A stretch of 41,717 nucleotides of DNA from an uncultured Oscillospiraceae bacterium (GCA_900754605.1 CAAEDK010000001.1:1-41717), one strand, 5' to 3'. Counted from the stretch's first letter, positions 7,011 through 16,280 are shown. Notes: generated by a model not told the origin, from the sequence alone. Numbers and translations: made by a program.

Positions 7011-9668
7011 TTACTTCCGTCCCACGATCACCTTGCGGAGGATGTCCACGGGGATCATGGTGAACGCCAGCAGAATGGCGGCAGCCCACCCGGCGGGCGG
7101 GAAGGGCACACAGCTGAACATATTGCTGATCCAGCCGAATACCGGCACGGGGATCAGGGCAGCGTTGACGATGAACGCCTGCACCAGGACGATGATAACG
7201 AACACCCGCATGAAACCGGGGTTCAGCTTCAGATCCTTAAAGATGTCAAAGCTGTCGCTGCGCACGTTGAAGGCGTTGAACAGGGCGCTCCAGATGAACA
7301 GCACGAAATAGGCGGAGAGCTTCTGCTCCGTGCTGGCAAAGAAGCTGTCAAAGAAAGGCACTTTCAGGAAGACAAAGCTCAACGCCGTCAGCCACAGGCC
7401 CATGGTGACGATCTGGGCCATCATGGACTTGCTGACAATGCTCTCATCCCGGCGGCGGGGCGGCTCGGACATATACCGCTCCTGGGCGGGCTCATTGCCC
7501 AGCATAATGGCGCCCAAGCCGTCCATCACCAGGTTCACGAACAGCAGGTGGGTGACTTTCAGGGGCTCCTCCACGCCGAAGAAGGGAGCGATAGCGCTGA
7601 CCACCACGGCGGCCACATTGATGACCAGCTGGAACCTGCAGAATTTCAGGATATTGTGGTAAATGGTCCGGCCGTACCAGATGGCGTCCTTGATGGACTT
7701 GAAGTTGTCGTCCAGGATGACGATCTTGCCGGCCTCCTTGGCAGCCTCGGTGCCGCTGCCCATGGCGAAGCCCACGTCCGCCCGCTTCAGGGCCGGGGAG
7801 TCGTTGACGCCGTCGCCGGTCATGCCCACCACCAGGTTCAGCTCCTGGCACAGGCGCACCATCCGGGACTTGTCCGTGGGCAGGGCGCGGGCGATGACCC
7901 GGATGCGGGGGATGATCTTCTTCACCTCGTCGTCGGACAGCTCGTTGAGCTGGGTGGAGGTCAGCGCCACATCGTCCCGGGTCCGCAGCAGCCCGGCCTC
8001 CCGGGCGATGGCCACGGCGGTCTCCAGCCGGTCGCCGGTAATCATGACCACCTGGATGCCGGCCTTCTGCACCTCGGCGATGGCCTCCCGGGCCTCGGGA
8101 CGCACGTCGTCCCGGATGCCCACCAGGCCGATCAGCACCGTGTCGGCGTTGATGGCGTTCTCCGTCATCTCGCTGGGGGAGTAGCCGAAGGCCAGCACCC
8201 GCATGGACTTGCCTGCCAGCTCGTCGATCTTGGCGTTCAGGGACTCCAGGTCCAGGGGATGCTCGTCCCCGTCCAGGCTGAGGTACTTCTGGGCCACGGC
8301 CAGGAACTTCTCCGGCGCGCCCTTGTAGAAGGTGCGGCCCGCCCCGGCGATGTAGGCCTGGCTGAACTTATTGGCGGAGTTGAAGCTTTGGGATTTGGTG
8401 ACGGCATAGGAGGAGACCTCATCCAGCTTGTGGAAGGTCTCCTGCCCCAGAAAGCGCATCAGCGCCTGGTCCGTGGCGTTGCCGCCCACCACGCGGCCGC
8501 TGCCGTCATACATGGACTGGCTGTTCTTGCCGATGGCCAGATCGATCAGGCCCTTGAGCTTGGTTTGCTGGGCCAGTTGATCCAGAGGGATAGCCACGCC
8601 GTCTGCGGTGAAGAACTCCACCACCTCTAGGTGGCCCTTGGTAATGGTGCCCGTCTTGTCACTGAACAGGATGTTCAGGGAGCCGGCGGTCTCGATGCCC
8701 TCGGCCTTGCGGACCAGCACGTTGTGGTCCAGCATCTTGCTGGTGTTCTGCATCAGCACCAGAGAGATCATCAGGGGCAGCCCCTCCGGCACGGCGCACA
8801 CGATGATGACCACCGCCAGGGACACAGCCTCCACGATGTCCTGGATGATGACTGGGGCTCCGGAGGAGAAGTACGCCGCAAACCCGCCGGCGGAGAGGAT
8901 AAAGTAGCCAAAGTACATGATGGCGATAACCACGGCGCCGATGTAGCCGAAGCGGGAGATCATGTCCGCCAGCTTCCCGAGCTTCACCTTCAGGGGAGAG
9001 TCCGGCTCGTCATCCTGCATCTCCTCGGCCATCTTGCCCATCATGGTGGCAAGGCCCACCTTGCGCACATCCAGCACGCCCTCGCCGTCAAACAGCACGG
9101 CGCCCCGGAACAGGGAGTGGGCGTCCACGAAGGTGTCGCCGGTGATGTCCTCCGGCAGGGGGAAGGACTCGTCCGCCGCGGTCTTGGGGCATTCCTCCGC
9201 CTCGCCGTTGAGGGCGGAGTTGTCCACCCTTAAAGTTCCGTGGATCAGCACGCCGTCCGCCGGCACCTTGTCGCCGGACTGGAGCAGGACCTTGTCCCCC
9301 ACCACCACGTCATCCACGTCGATGACGGTGACCAGACCGTTGCGGTAGACCTTGCACTGATCTTTTTTGGTGCTGTCCTTCAGCTGGCGGTACTTCGTGT
9401 CGCTGGCCACGCCGGTCTTGGCGGAGACGAATGCCACGATCAGCACGGCCACGACAGTGCCGATGGGCTCATAGATCTCCGCATAGCCCAGCACACACAT
9501 GACGATCATCAGGGCCGCAATAGCCAGCAGGATGCGGATCATGGGGTCCTTGAACGTCTCCTTGAACTCCACCCAGAAGGTGGTGGGTTCGGAGTCGGGG
9601 ATCACATTGGACCCGTACTTTTTTCGGGATTCCTCAACTTGTTTGTCAGTCAGTCCATTAAAATGCAT
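7011..9668 (-). CDS. Ca2+-translocating P-type ATPase, PMCA type (P2B-like)
   Basis: An 885-residue membrane pump counting from the ATG at 9668 (MHFNGLTD); an upstream ATG at 9683 is also possible and neither has a good ribosome site. Visible features are the N-terminal cation ATPase domain, the M4 ion-binding PEGLP motif, the phosphorylated aspartate in SDKTGT (Asp337), the TGD motif (MITGDRLET), the hinge MTGDGVNDSPALKRADVG, and a final group of membrane helices. This is a full-length type II Ca2+/cation exporter. It is last in the yceG-telA-terD block, 94 bases after terD, with no promoter evident between, so it is probably co-transcribed. Ca2+ export fits with TerD proteins, whose fold binds Ca2+; Mn2+ is an alternative cargo. 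Confidence 0.9.
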   Translation of the reverse strand: MHFNGLTDKQVEESRKKYGSNVIPDSEPTTFWVEFKETFKDPMIRILLAIAALMIVMCVLGYAEIYEPIGTVVAVLIVAFVSAKTGVASDTKYRQLKDSTKKDQCKVYRNGLVTVIDVDDVVVGDKVLLQSGDKVPADGVLIHGTLRVDNSALNGEAEECPKTAADESFPLPEDITGDTFVDAHSLFRGAVLFDGEGVLDVRKVGLATMMGKMAEEMQDDEPDSPLKVKLGKLADMISRFGYIGAVVIAIMYFGYFILSAGGFAAYFSSGAPVIIQDIVEAVSLAVVIIVCAVPEGLPLMISLVLMQNTSKMLDHNVLVRKAEGIETAGSLNILFSDKTGTITKGHLEVVEFFTADGVAIPLDQLAQQTKLKGLIDLAIGKNSQSMYDGSGRVVGGNATDQALMRFLGQETFHKLDEVSSYAVTKSQSFNSANKFSQAYIAGAGRTFYKGAPEKFLAVAQKYLSLDGDEHPLDLESLNAKIDELAGKSMRVLAFGYSPSEMTENAINADTVLIGLVGIRDDVRPEAREAIAEVQKAGIQVVMITGDRLETAVAIAREAGLLRTRDDVALTSTQLNELSDDEVKKIIPRIRVIARALPTDKSRMVRLCQELNLVVGMTGDGVNDSPALKRADVGFAMGSGTEAAKEAGKIVILDDNFKSIKDAIWYGRTIYHNILKFCRFQLVINVAAVVVSAIAPFFGVEEPLKVTHLLFVNLVMDGLGAIMLGNEPAQERYMSEPPRRRDESIVSKSMMAQIVTMGLWLTALSFVFLKVPFFDSFFASTEQKLSAYFVLFIWSALFNAFNVRSDSFDIFKDLKLNPGFMRVFVIIVLVQAFIVNAALIPVPVFGWISNMFSCVPFPPAGWAAAILLAFTMIPVDILRKVIVGRK

Positions 9669-9688
9669 GATTGTTACACCCATTCGCT

Positions 9689-9725
9689 GCGGGAAGGGGG
9701 CCTGCGCACAGCAGACCCCTCCCGC
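9689..9725 (-). promoter_or_regulatory. Long GC hairpin in the leader of the Ca2+ ATPase gene
   Basis: GCGGGAAGGGGGCCTGC and GCAGACCCCTCCCGC are complementary, with two bulged bases, around a GCACA loop. The hairpin ends 6 bases before the upstream candidate ATG (9683) of the ATPase gene. No T-run follows on either strand, so it is not a standard terminator. It may protect an mRNA end, attenuate, or control ribosome access (inference). Confidence 0.5.
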
Positions 9726-9762
9726 GGTTCAAATTTTCAATATCTTTTTTTGGGGCCGCCGC

Positions 9763-10365
9763 TCACATATAGCGCCGGGCCAGCTCCACCAGGCCGGGAT
9801 CCGTGGTGGCCTGGCCGATGGCGTTGAACTTCCACTCGCCGTTGTTGCGATAGACCTCGCCGAAGATCATGGCGGTCATGTTGTCGTAGTTCTCGGAGAG
9901 GTTGTAGCGGCACATCTCCTGGTTGTTCCGGGCGTCCACGATGCGGATGAACGCGTTCTGGATCATGCCGAAGTGCTGGCGGCGCTGCACTGCCTGATAG
10001 ATGTTCACCACCAGGACAATGCGGTCATACTCCGCGGGGACGCGGGCCAGATCCACCACGATCTGCTCATCGTCGCCTTCGCCGGCGCCGGTCAGGTTAT
10101 CGCCCATGTGCTGGACAGTGCCGGTGTAGTGTTTCAGATTGCCGAAGTAGACGATGTCCTTCTTGTCCGTCAGCTTGCCGTTCTGCAGCACAAAGGCAGA
10201 GGCATCGCAATCGATGGCGGGGCCAGAGGACCCGAACAGGCTGCCGAACAAACCGCCCTTGGACTTGGCGGCCTCATCCCAGCCCAGACCGATGATGACT
10301 TTGGAAAGACCCTCGTTGCCCTTGGTCAGGCTGATCTTCTGGCCCTTTTGCAGACTCACAGACAT
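9763..10365 (-). CDS. terD: TerD-family stress protein (third copy, divergent)
   Basis: A 200-residue TerD-fold protein; the ATG at 10365 is fixed by AAGGAGG 10-12 bases upstream. The start MSVSLQKGQKISLTKGN is typical. Between the first strand and the Asp motif it has an extra Gly/Phe-rich loop (GGLFGSLFGSSG) absent from the other two copies. The Ca2+-binding type motif reads IDCDASAF and the second GDDEQIVVDL is kept. The C-terminus is also divergent (ending in LARRYM rather than the LAALC region). It is the last terD of the operon, before the ATPase. TerD proteins are cytosolic Ca2+-binding proteins tied to tellurite, phage and envelope stress resistance; the mechanism is not settled. Confidence 0.9.
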   Translation of the reverse strand: MSVSLQKGQKISLTKGNEGLSKVIIGLGWDEAAKSKGGLFGSLFGSSGPAIDCDASAFVLQNGKLTDKKDIVYFGNLKHYTGTVQHMGDNLTGAGEGDDEQIVVDLARVPAEYDRIVLVVNIYQAVQRRQHFGMIQNAFIRIVDARNNQEMCRYNLSENYDNMTAMIFGEVYRNNGEWKFNAIGQATTDPGLVELARRYM

Positions 10366-10442
10366 ATATATTTCCTCCTTCAAAATGTCCGGCCGCACCC
10401 CCGGGCGCGGCCGGAGAGATCTGATGCTCCCTGTCGGGATGC

Positions 10443-11024
10443 TTATTCCACGTCCACGCCGTAGTTGGCGCACAGGGCCGCCAGACCGCCCTGATAGCCG
10501 CTGCCGATGGCGTTGAACTTCCACTCGCCGTTGTTCTTATAGACCTCACCGAACACCGCCGCCGTCTCGATGGAGAAGTCCTCGCCCAGGTCATAGCGGA
10601 GCATCTCCTGGCCGTTGGTCTCATCGAAGATGCGGATGAAGGCGTTGTTCACCATACCGAAGTTCTGCCGGCGGCTCTCCGCCTCGTAGATGGTTACGGT
10701 GAAGGCAATGCGCTGGATGTTGTCGGGCACCTTCGTCAGGTCGATGCGGATCTGTTCATCGTCCCCGGCACCCTCCCCGGTCAGGTTATCGCCCAGATGC
10801 TCCACCGCGCCGGAACTGTGCTTGAGATTGCCGTAGAACACGAAGTCCCCGGAGGAGGTCACTTTGCCGCTCTCTCCCAGCAGGAAGGCCGCCGCGTCCA
10901 AATCAAAATCCCCGCCGGTGTCAAAGCTGTTCACGTCCCAGCCCAGGCCCACGACCACCTTGGTCAGGCCGGGATTCCCCTTGGTCAGGCTGACTTTCTG
11001 TCCTTTTTGTAAACTGATAGGCAT
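10443..11024 (-). CDS. terD: TerD-family stress protein (second copy)
   Basis: A 193-residue protein; the ATG at 11024 follows AAGGAGG. It has the standard TerD layout: [17 protein letters not shown] start, GLGWDVN, the [11 protein letters not shown]sp motif, [15 protein letters not shown]sp/Glu motif, [12 protein letters not shown] near the end. These acidic motifs form the Ca2+ sites in solved TerD-type structures. It is very similar to the neighbouring copy at 11042-11623 through its whole length, which points to tandem duplication. The gap to that gene is 17 bases and the next starts after 77 bases. Role: part of the Ter stress complex with TelA and YceG-like proteins (family knowledge). 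Confidence 0.93.
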   Translation of the reverse strand: MPISLQKGQKVSLTKGNPGLTKVVVGLGWDVNSFDTGGDFDLDAAAFLLGESGKVTSSGDFVFYGNLKHSSGAVEHLGDNLTGEGAGDDEQIRIDLTKVPDNIQRIAFTVTIYEAESRRQNFGMVNNAFIRIFDETNGQEMLRYDLGEDFSIETAAVFGEVYKNNGEWKFNAIGSGYQGGLAALCANYGVDVE

Positions 11025-11041
11025 GATATTCCTCCTTGTAA

Positions 11042-11623
11042 TCACTCAGCGTCAATGCCGTAGTGGCCGCACAGGGCTGCCAGACCGCCCTGGAAGCCGC
11101 TGCCGATGGCATTGAATTTCCACTCGCCGTTGTGGCGGTACAGCTCACCCACCACGATGGCCGTCTCGATGGAGAAGTCCTCCGCCAGGTCGTAGCGGAT
11201 CAGTTCCGTGCCGGTGGACTGGTCCACGATGCGGATGAAGGCATTGGACACCTGGCCGAAGTTCTGGCGGCGGTTCTCCGCGTCATAGATGGTGCAGGTG
11301 AAGGCGATCCGCTCGATGCTGGCGGGCACCTTGGCCAGATCCACCATGATCTGCTCGTCATCGCCGTCGCCTTCGCCGGTCAGGTTGTCGCCCATGTGCT
11401 CCACCGCGCCGGTGCTGTGCTTGAGGTTGCCGTAGAAGATGAAGTCCCGCTCCGTGGGGCACTTTCCGCTGGCGCCCAGCAGGAAGGCCGCCGCGTCCAG
11501 GTCAAAGGCGCTGCCGCTGTCAAAGGCGTTCACGTCCCAGCCCAGGCCCACCATGATCTTGGTGAGGCCGGGGTTGCCCTTGGTCAGGTCGACTTTTTGT
11601 CCCTTGGAAAGATTGATCGGCAT
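11042..11623 (-). CDS. terD: TerD-family stress protein (first copy)
   Basis: A 193-residue TerD protein; the ATG at 11623 has CGGAGG upstream, and an upstream in-frame ATG at 11644 lacks a site. The sequence starts [17 protein letters not shown] and keeps [21 protein letters not shown] and [12 protein letters not shown]. It is the first of three tandem terD genes and lies 24 bases after telA. With the second copy it forms a recent pair; the third copy is more distant, so the three probably do not fully replace one another. Confidence 0.93.
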   Translation of the reverse strand: MPINLSKGQKVDLTKGNPGLTKIMVGLGWDVNAFDSGSAFDLDAAAFLLGASGKCPTERDFIFYGNLKHSTGAVEHMGDNLTGEGDGDDEQIMVDLAKVPASIERIAFTCTIYDAENRRQNFGQVSNAFIRIVDQSTGTELIRYDLAEDFSIETAIVVGELYRHNGEWKFNAIGSGFQGGLAALCGHYGIDAE

Positions 11624-11647
11624 AGTGATTTCCTCCGTTCCCAATAT

Positions 11648-12814
11648 TTAATGATTCACGGACCCCTTGTCCGGCATGTGATACATCTGGTCGAACTGGG
11701 CCTTGATGGCCTCCAGTCGCTTTTGGTCCTCCACCCGCTGCTTGCGGGCGTTCTCCTGGATCTGCTTCGTCTCGTCGATGCCGCTGACGATGGTGCGCCA
11801 GGTCTGCTCCAGCGTCTCGATTTTAATGGAGCTGCCGGAGGCCAGACGGGCGGTCATCTTGGCCTGCTCCGCCGTGTTCTGGGCGTTGCGGATCAGCATT
11901 TCATTGGTCTTGGCGTCCAGGGCGCTCATGGCCTCCGCCTGCAGCCGCTGGCGCTTGAGCATGATGGCCTGGGTCAGCGCCTGCTTGAACACCGGCAGGG
12001 TGATGATGAAGGCGGAGTTGATCTTCCGCACCAGATTCATATTGCTGAACTGCATGGTCTTGATCATGGGGATGGACTGCATGGCCACGTTCTCCGCCGT
12101 CCGCAGGTCCTGAGTCCGCTGCTCCAGCATCATCAGGGCCTGATTCAGGGTGGTCAGCTCGAACTGGATGGAGTTGTCCCCTGTGGTCTCCATATCCGCC
12201 TGGCGCTGGGCGATGTATGCCTCCAGCTCCCGGCACCCCTGCTCACCGGCCAGGATGTAACGCACCAGCTCGTGGTAGTAGTTCACATTGGCCTGGAACA
12301 TCTCCTCCAGCTTCCGGTTGGACTGCTTGATGTCTGCCTCGTACTGCTTCAGCTGGACATAGATCTTGTCCACTTCATCGCCCATGGTGTGGTACTTGGC
12401 GAGGATTTTGTCCAGCTGCTTGCGGAGGTTTCCGAACAGCTTGCCGAAGAGGCCGGGGTTCTCCTTGATCTCTTCGATGTCGAACTTGTCCATGATCTTG
12501 GCCAGCGTGTTCAGCATCGCGCTGGAGTCATCCAGCTGGGACAGGTTCATGCTGTTGAGTACCACGTCGGAGCACTTGGAGATCTCGTCTGCTGCTCCGG
12601 CGCCGAAGGAGACGATGGACTCCAGGTTGTATACCTCGATCTGGCTGGCCAGGGCATCCACCTCCGGCGAGTTGACCAGCGTCTGGGTCATCATCTGCCG
12701 GTCGGCGGAGATGTCGTACTGCTGATAGCTCTCTTCTTCCTGGGGGGCGGCAGGTGCCTGTCCCTGAGAGGGCTGAGGCTGGGATGGGGTCGGTCTGCTG
12801 AGATTCAGGCCCAT
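11648..12814 (-). CDS. telA: TelA/KlaA-type toxic anion resistance protein
   Basis: A 388-residue, mostly helical cytosolic protein. The first 35 residues are Pro/Gln-rich and probably disordered; the rest is a long coiled-coil-type body with the family's LRxQLDKIL...YHTM and MQSIPMIKTMQFSNMNLVRKI type segments near residues 130-270. Length agrees with TelA. The ATG at 12814 lies 3 bases past the stop of yceG, with AAGGAG located inside the last codons of yceG, so translation is likely coupled. It is followed by three terD genes. TelA is named for tellurite resistance, but in this setting it more likely serves general envelope or chemical stress. Confidence 0.92.
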   Translation of the reverse strand: MGLNLSRPTPSQPQPSQGQAPAAPQEEESYQQYDISADRQMMTQTLVNSPEVDALASQIEVYNLESIVSFGAGAADEISKCSDVVLNSMNLSQLDDSSAMLNTLAKIMDKFDIEEIKENPGLFGKLFGNLRKQLDKILAKYHTMGDEVDKIYVQLKQYEADIKQSNRKLEEMFQANVNYYHELVRYILAGEQGCRELEAYIAQRQADMETTGDNSIQFELTTLNQALMMLEQRTQDLRTAENVAMQSIPMIKTMQFSNMNLVRKINSAFIITLPVFKQALTQAIMLKRQRLQAEAMSALDAKTNEMLIRNAQNTAEQAKMTARLASGSSIKIETLEQTWRTIVSGIDETKQIQENARKQRVEDQKRLEAIKAQFDQMYHMPDKGSVNH

Positions 12815-12817
12815 AAG

Positions 12818-15088
12818 TCATATACTCCTTCCAAATAGTTTTCTGATGGAGTGCAGTCCGCTTTCCTGCACGGTGTTGAAATCAGGAATCCGCAGGTCGT
12901 AAAGATAGTCCCCGATCTGCGTCTCGCTGGCAAAGGGGCGCGTGAAGTGCTGCTCGATGCACTGGTAGCCGGTGGGGACGAAGAATAGCACGTCGAAGCC
13001 AACCAGGCTTAGAAACGCGGTGAGGATGCTGTCCTCCAGAGAGATCCTCTCCTCCGTGGGGTTGATGTAGATGAGCTTGGGGTTCTTCTTGGTGAAGTCG
13101 AACTTCTGGATCTTCCGCAGCAGGTCCTTGGGGAGATTCAGGGCGGTGGCGATCACCGTGTACTCCGTGCCGTTCTCAAAGGTGCCGCGGATCAGCTTCT
13201 GGTCCAGCAGCAGCTGCAATTTGTCCAACAGGTGCTCCTGCATCTCCGCCCGCAGGATGCCGTAGAGATAGGCGCTGTGGGACTTGATCTTGCCGCGCAG
13301 CAGCTTGCCGTTCTTCAAAAACTGCGTGGCGTACGGCTTCACGGGGTTGGGATCCGTGCCCTGGACCCAGGGGACAGACCGGACCACCTCCGTGTCCGGC
13401 GTGATGAGCTTCTTGATGTCCAGCCAGTACTGGGAGGCGTTGCCGTCCTTCACGCCGCAGATCTTCTGGCAGATCACCGGCAGGGTGACGGTGTCCCCCG
13501 CGGCGGAAAAGCTGGGACGGTATTTCATCTCCTGGTCCCACAGAATCGGGATCTCCTCGTACATGGTCTGCAGCAGGACCGTGGAGGCTTTGGCGTACTG
13601 CTGGTTCCGATACAGTCCCGTATCCTGGTACATCAGCCGGTCCAGATCCCGCTCCGCCTGATAGGCGGCGGTGGTGACCCGGGCCTGGTTCTGGTCCACC
13701 GGGAAGCGGTCCAGAGAGACGGATTGGGGACAGTGGACCTCCAGCAGATCCGGGGTGTGGAGGGCGCTGCCCTCATTCAGATTGGGGAGCAGCAACAGGA
13801 CATCCACCGGCAGGCGGGCCAGCAGCCGCAGGAACAGGGCTCCGGTGTCCGACGCGCATCTGCCAAACTGGAGAAAGACCGCCACCTCCGGCGCCTTCCA
13901 GTCCGGAAAGAGGTCCTTCTGATACCGGTTCAGCCAGCACAGGAGGTACACCGCCCGGCTGGTGAGCTTGGAGACGCTGCCGCCGCACCGCTCCCCCTCC
14001 TCCAGCACCAGATCGATGAAAGCTCGGGTCATCAGGCGCTGGAGCTCCACATTGGCCGGATACCGGATGTTGGCGGCGAGACCCGCCGCCAGCTGCTCTG
14101 CGGAGGCGTAGTTGCCCCGCTTGACCGCGGCGATCTCCTCCGGCCCGGGGGGCGCGGGGTCTCCGTTGACCACGCAGATCCGGCGGCCGCCGCCCTGGAG
14201 GGACTGATAAAACGCGAAGAGGTCGTTGGTATAGGTGAGATTGTCCTCCACACCGTACTGGCAGAGGAAGAGGTTGCAGAAAAAGCGAGGATCGTTTCCG
14301 CGGGCCTGCACAGCCGTCAGCGCCGCGTTCAGCTCTGCCTTCTGCACCCAGGCGTTGGTGCAGGGAGAGAGGGAGGGCGGCGTGCCGTAGAGCCGCTGGC
14401 GGCGCACCTCCCGCTCCAGCTCCGCCTGAAGCTGCTTGACACCGAAGCCCGCCGGGAAGGGCCCCAGGCCAGGGGCCTGATACAGGTGCGACAGGGCCGA
14501 CTGGGGGTCCACGGTGAGATATGCCTGGTCGCCGCCGCACTCCAGCAGGACGATATCCGCCCCCGCCCGGGAGAGGACCGTCAGCAGCTGCAGCTCATAA
14601 TGGCTCACGTCCCCGGCATAGAGGATCTTGGGCAGCGTCTCGCCGCCCAGCACGTTGACGATCCGCTCGAACTTGTAGTAGAGCCAGCACATGTATTTCA
14701 TGTAGGCATTGCGGAGCATATTGTCGTTTTTGCCCGCCCGGCGCATATCGTCCAGGGTGGCATACATGGCCGTCACCACAGCGTCCCGCTGCCCGTCCGT
14801 CATCCGGGGCAGCCATTTTTTCAGCCGCTGGGAGAGAAAATCCCGGTCCATCTGGAAACCGGACCCCATCATCTCATTGAAATAGGACAGGTTGTCGGGC
14901 GTGGGGTTGGGGATGCGCCCGTCGATGATGACGCCGGACCGGCGGGCCGCCTCATAGTAGCGGCGCAGAAAAGCGGCCACCGTCTCCCCGTACCCGGCGA
15001 TCCGGCAGAAAAACACGCGGGACCCGCCCCGTTCCGAGAGCGGGCGGAAATAATCATTCAGTTGTGCCGTTCCCGCCTGTTGAAACAT
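12818..15088 (-). CDS. yceG: YceG-like Ter-operon protein
   Basis: A 756-residue protein, matching the large YceG-like component that precedes telA in Firmicute Ter operons (not the MltG lytic transglycosylase, also once called YceG). It has no signal peptide or membrane helix. Two similar alpha/beta halves are suggested: both contain a rigid VLLLxCGG or LFFVPTGY-type strand followed by Tyr-rich segments. The start at 15088 is the first ATG after a consensus promoter, but its ribosome site is weak (GAGAAAGAG), so the exact start is less sure. It is the first gene of the yceG-telA-terD-terD-terD-ATPase operon. Its biochemical function is unknown. Confidence 0.85.
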   Translation of the reverse strand: MFQQAGTAQLNDYFRPLSERGGSRVFFCRIAGYGETVAAFLRRYYEAARRSGVIIDGRIPNPTPDNLSYFNEMMGSGFQMDRDFLSQRLKKWLPRMTDGQRDAVVTAMYATLDDMRRAGKNDNMLRNAYMKYMCWLYYKFERIVNVLGGETLPKILYAGDVSHYELQLLTVLSRAGADIVLLECGGDQAYLTVDPQSALSHLYQAPGLGPFPAGFGVKQLQAELEREVRRQRLYGTPPSLSPCTNAWVQKAELNAALTAVQARGNDPRFFCNLFLCQYGVEDNLTYTNDLFAFYQSLQGGGRRICVVNGDPAPPGPEEIAAVKRGNYASAEQLAAGLAANIRYPANVELQRLMTRAFIDLVLEEGERCGGSVSKLTSRAVYLLCWLNRYQKDLFPDWKAPEVAVFLQFGRCASDTGALFLRLLARLPVDVLLLLPNLNEGSALHTPDLLEVHCPQSVSLDRFPVDQNQARVTTAAYQAERDLDRLMYQDTGLYRNQQYAKASTVLLQTMYEEIPILWDQEMKYRPSFSAAGDTVTLPVICQKICGVKDGNASQYWLDIKKLITPDTEVVRSVPWVQGTDPNPVKPYATQFLKNGKLLRGKIKSHSAYLYGILRAEMQEHLLDKLQLLLDQKLIRGTFENGTEYTVIATALNLPKDLLRKIQKFDFTKKNPKLIYINPTEERISLEDSILTAFLSLVGFDVLFFVPTGYQCIEQHFTRPFASETQIGDYLYDLRIPDFNTVQESGLHSIRKLFGRSI

Positions 15089-15129
15089 CGCAGCCCAGTC
15101 TCTTTCTCATCACAAGATTTGTGTTTCTC

Positions 15130-15158
15130 ATTATAGCGGCTTTGGAGAGGATTTTCAA
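15130..15158 (-). promoter_or_regulatory. Promoter of the yceG-telA-terD operon
   Basis: On the minus strand TTGAAA (15158-15153) and TATAAT (15135-15130) are exactly 17 bases apart, 41 bases before the yceG ATG. It is a near-consensus sigma-A promoter, which suggests housekeeping transcription rather than a dedicated stress sigma factor. Confidence 0.82.
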
Positions 15159-15222
15159 CAGATGCATGGAGCATAGCTTGAGAATCCACAAAAATTTTAC
15201 ATTCGTCAGCATGGCGCGGGTA

Positions 15223-15251
15223 TTTTCTTCTCCGGCGGGAAGTGCTATAAT
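15223..15251 (+). promoter_or_regulatory. Promoter of the HpcH/CitE-like gene
   Basis: TGCTATAAT (TATAAT at 15246-15251) is an extended -10 box. The -35 position holds TTTTCT, a poor match. It diverges from the yceG promoter about 90 bases away. Confidence 0.65.
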
Positions 15252-15304
15252 AGCGCCCATAAGTGCCCGGCCGAAGCCGGCCGCTGATCTGAAGGTAAAA
15301 GAGG

Positions 15305-16270
15305 ATGAGCATGAGAAGCAAGTTGACTGGATATGACGTGGGAGCACTGCTCTACTGCCCTGCCAACGCCCACGGGTCGATTGTGGGCGCGATTGTGGAG
15401 CAGCGGTTTCCAACGCCGTATTCTCTGGCGTTCTGCCTGGAGGACACGGTGCGGGAGGACGCCGTGGCGGACGCGGAGCGGATGCTGCGGGGGACGCTGT
15501 CCCGGATCGCGTCCGCTGCGGAGGGCGGCTCCTTTTTTCTGCCGCCCATTTTTGTCCGGGTCCGGTCACCGGAGCAGCTGCTGCGGCTGGCGGAGGAGTA
15601 CGCCCCGTTTTCCTCCATTCTCCGTGGATTCATCCTGCCCAAGTTTTTCCTGGAGAACTGCGGGGCCTATCTTGCAGCCATCCGCTCCATCGGCCGGACG
15701 GAGGAGTACTTCTATATGCCGGTGTTTGAGTCTGCGGCCATGATTCCCCCGCAGACTCGCCGGGAGGCTCTGACGGAGGTGCGGGCCCAGCTGGACACCG
15801 TGTCTGGCTCTATTTTAAACATCCGGGTGGGGGGGAACGACCTCTCCCACGCCTTCGGCCTGCGCCGTCCGGCAAATCGGACCATCTACGACCTGCGCCC
15901 GGTGGCGGATATCCTCATCGACATCGTGGCGGCTTTCGGCACTCAATACGTGGTGTCCGGCCCGGTATGGGAGTATTACTCCGGCGAGGGATGGGAAGAG
16001 GGGCTGCGCCGGGAGATGGAGCTGGATCTGCTGAATGGCTTCACCGGCAAGACCGTCATCCATCCCAATCAGATCCCCGTGGTGAACGAAATGCTCCGCG
16101 TCTCCCAGCAGGATTACGCGGACGCCCGGGCTATCCTGAACTGGGATACCGGCAGCTGCAGTCTGGTCTCTGCCAGTGAGGACGGCGGCCGGATGAACGA
16201 GTACAACACCCATAGCCGCTGGGCCCGGCGGATCGTCCTGCGTGCGGAGCGGTACGGCGTCAGGGCGTGA
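15305..16270 (+). CDS. HpcH/HpaI aldolase/citrate lyase-type C-C lyase of the Ter module
   Basis: A 321-residue TIM-barrel protein of the CitE/malyl-CoA lyase superfamily. Visible landmarks are ALLYCPANA near the N-terminus, FCLEDTVRED near residue 40-50 (acidic metal ligand), RVGGNDLSHAFGLRR in the middle, and GKTVIHPNQIPVVNEM near residue 250, the last being diagnostic for this group. The ATG at 15305 follows AAAGAGG closely; an ATG two codons later is an alternative. This C-C lyase is a regular member of the Ter biosynthetic gene set, together with the PRTase/TRSP, StiP-like and HAD proteins found at 3.3-6.2 kb. No ATP-grasp partner, which often accompanies it, is found in the window. Substrate unknown. 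Confidence 0.87.
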   Translation: MSMRSKLTGYDVGALLYCPANAHGSIVGAIVEQRFPTPYSLAFCLEDTVREDAVADAERMLRGTLSRIASAAEGGSFFLPPIFVRVRSPEQLLRLAEEYAPFSSILRGFILPKFFLENCGAYLAAIRSIGRTEEYFYMPVFESAAMIPPQTRREALTEVRAQLDTVSGSILNIRVGGNDLSHAFGLRRPANRTIYDLRPVADILIDIVAAFGTQYVVSGPVWEYYSGEGWEEGLRREMELDLLNGFTGKTVIHPNQIPVVNEMLRVSQQDYADARAILNWDTGSCSLVSASEDGGRMNEYNTHSRWARRIVLRAERYGVRA

Positions 16271-16280
16271 GAAAAAGGAC

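Noticed and set aside
13232..15136. 634-codon plus-strand frame opposite yceG
   Set aside because: Low-complexity Gln/Arg/Gly-rich translation with no domain; yceG has a consensus promoter and family length.
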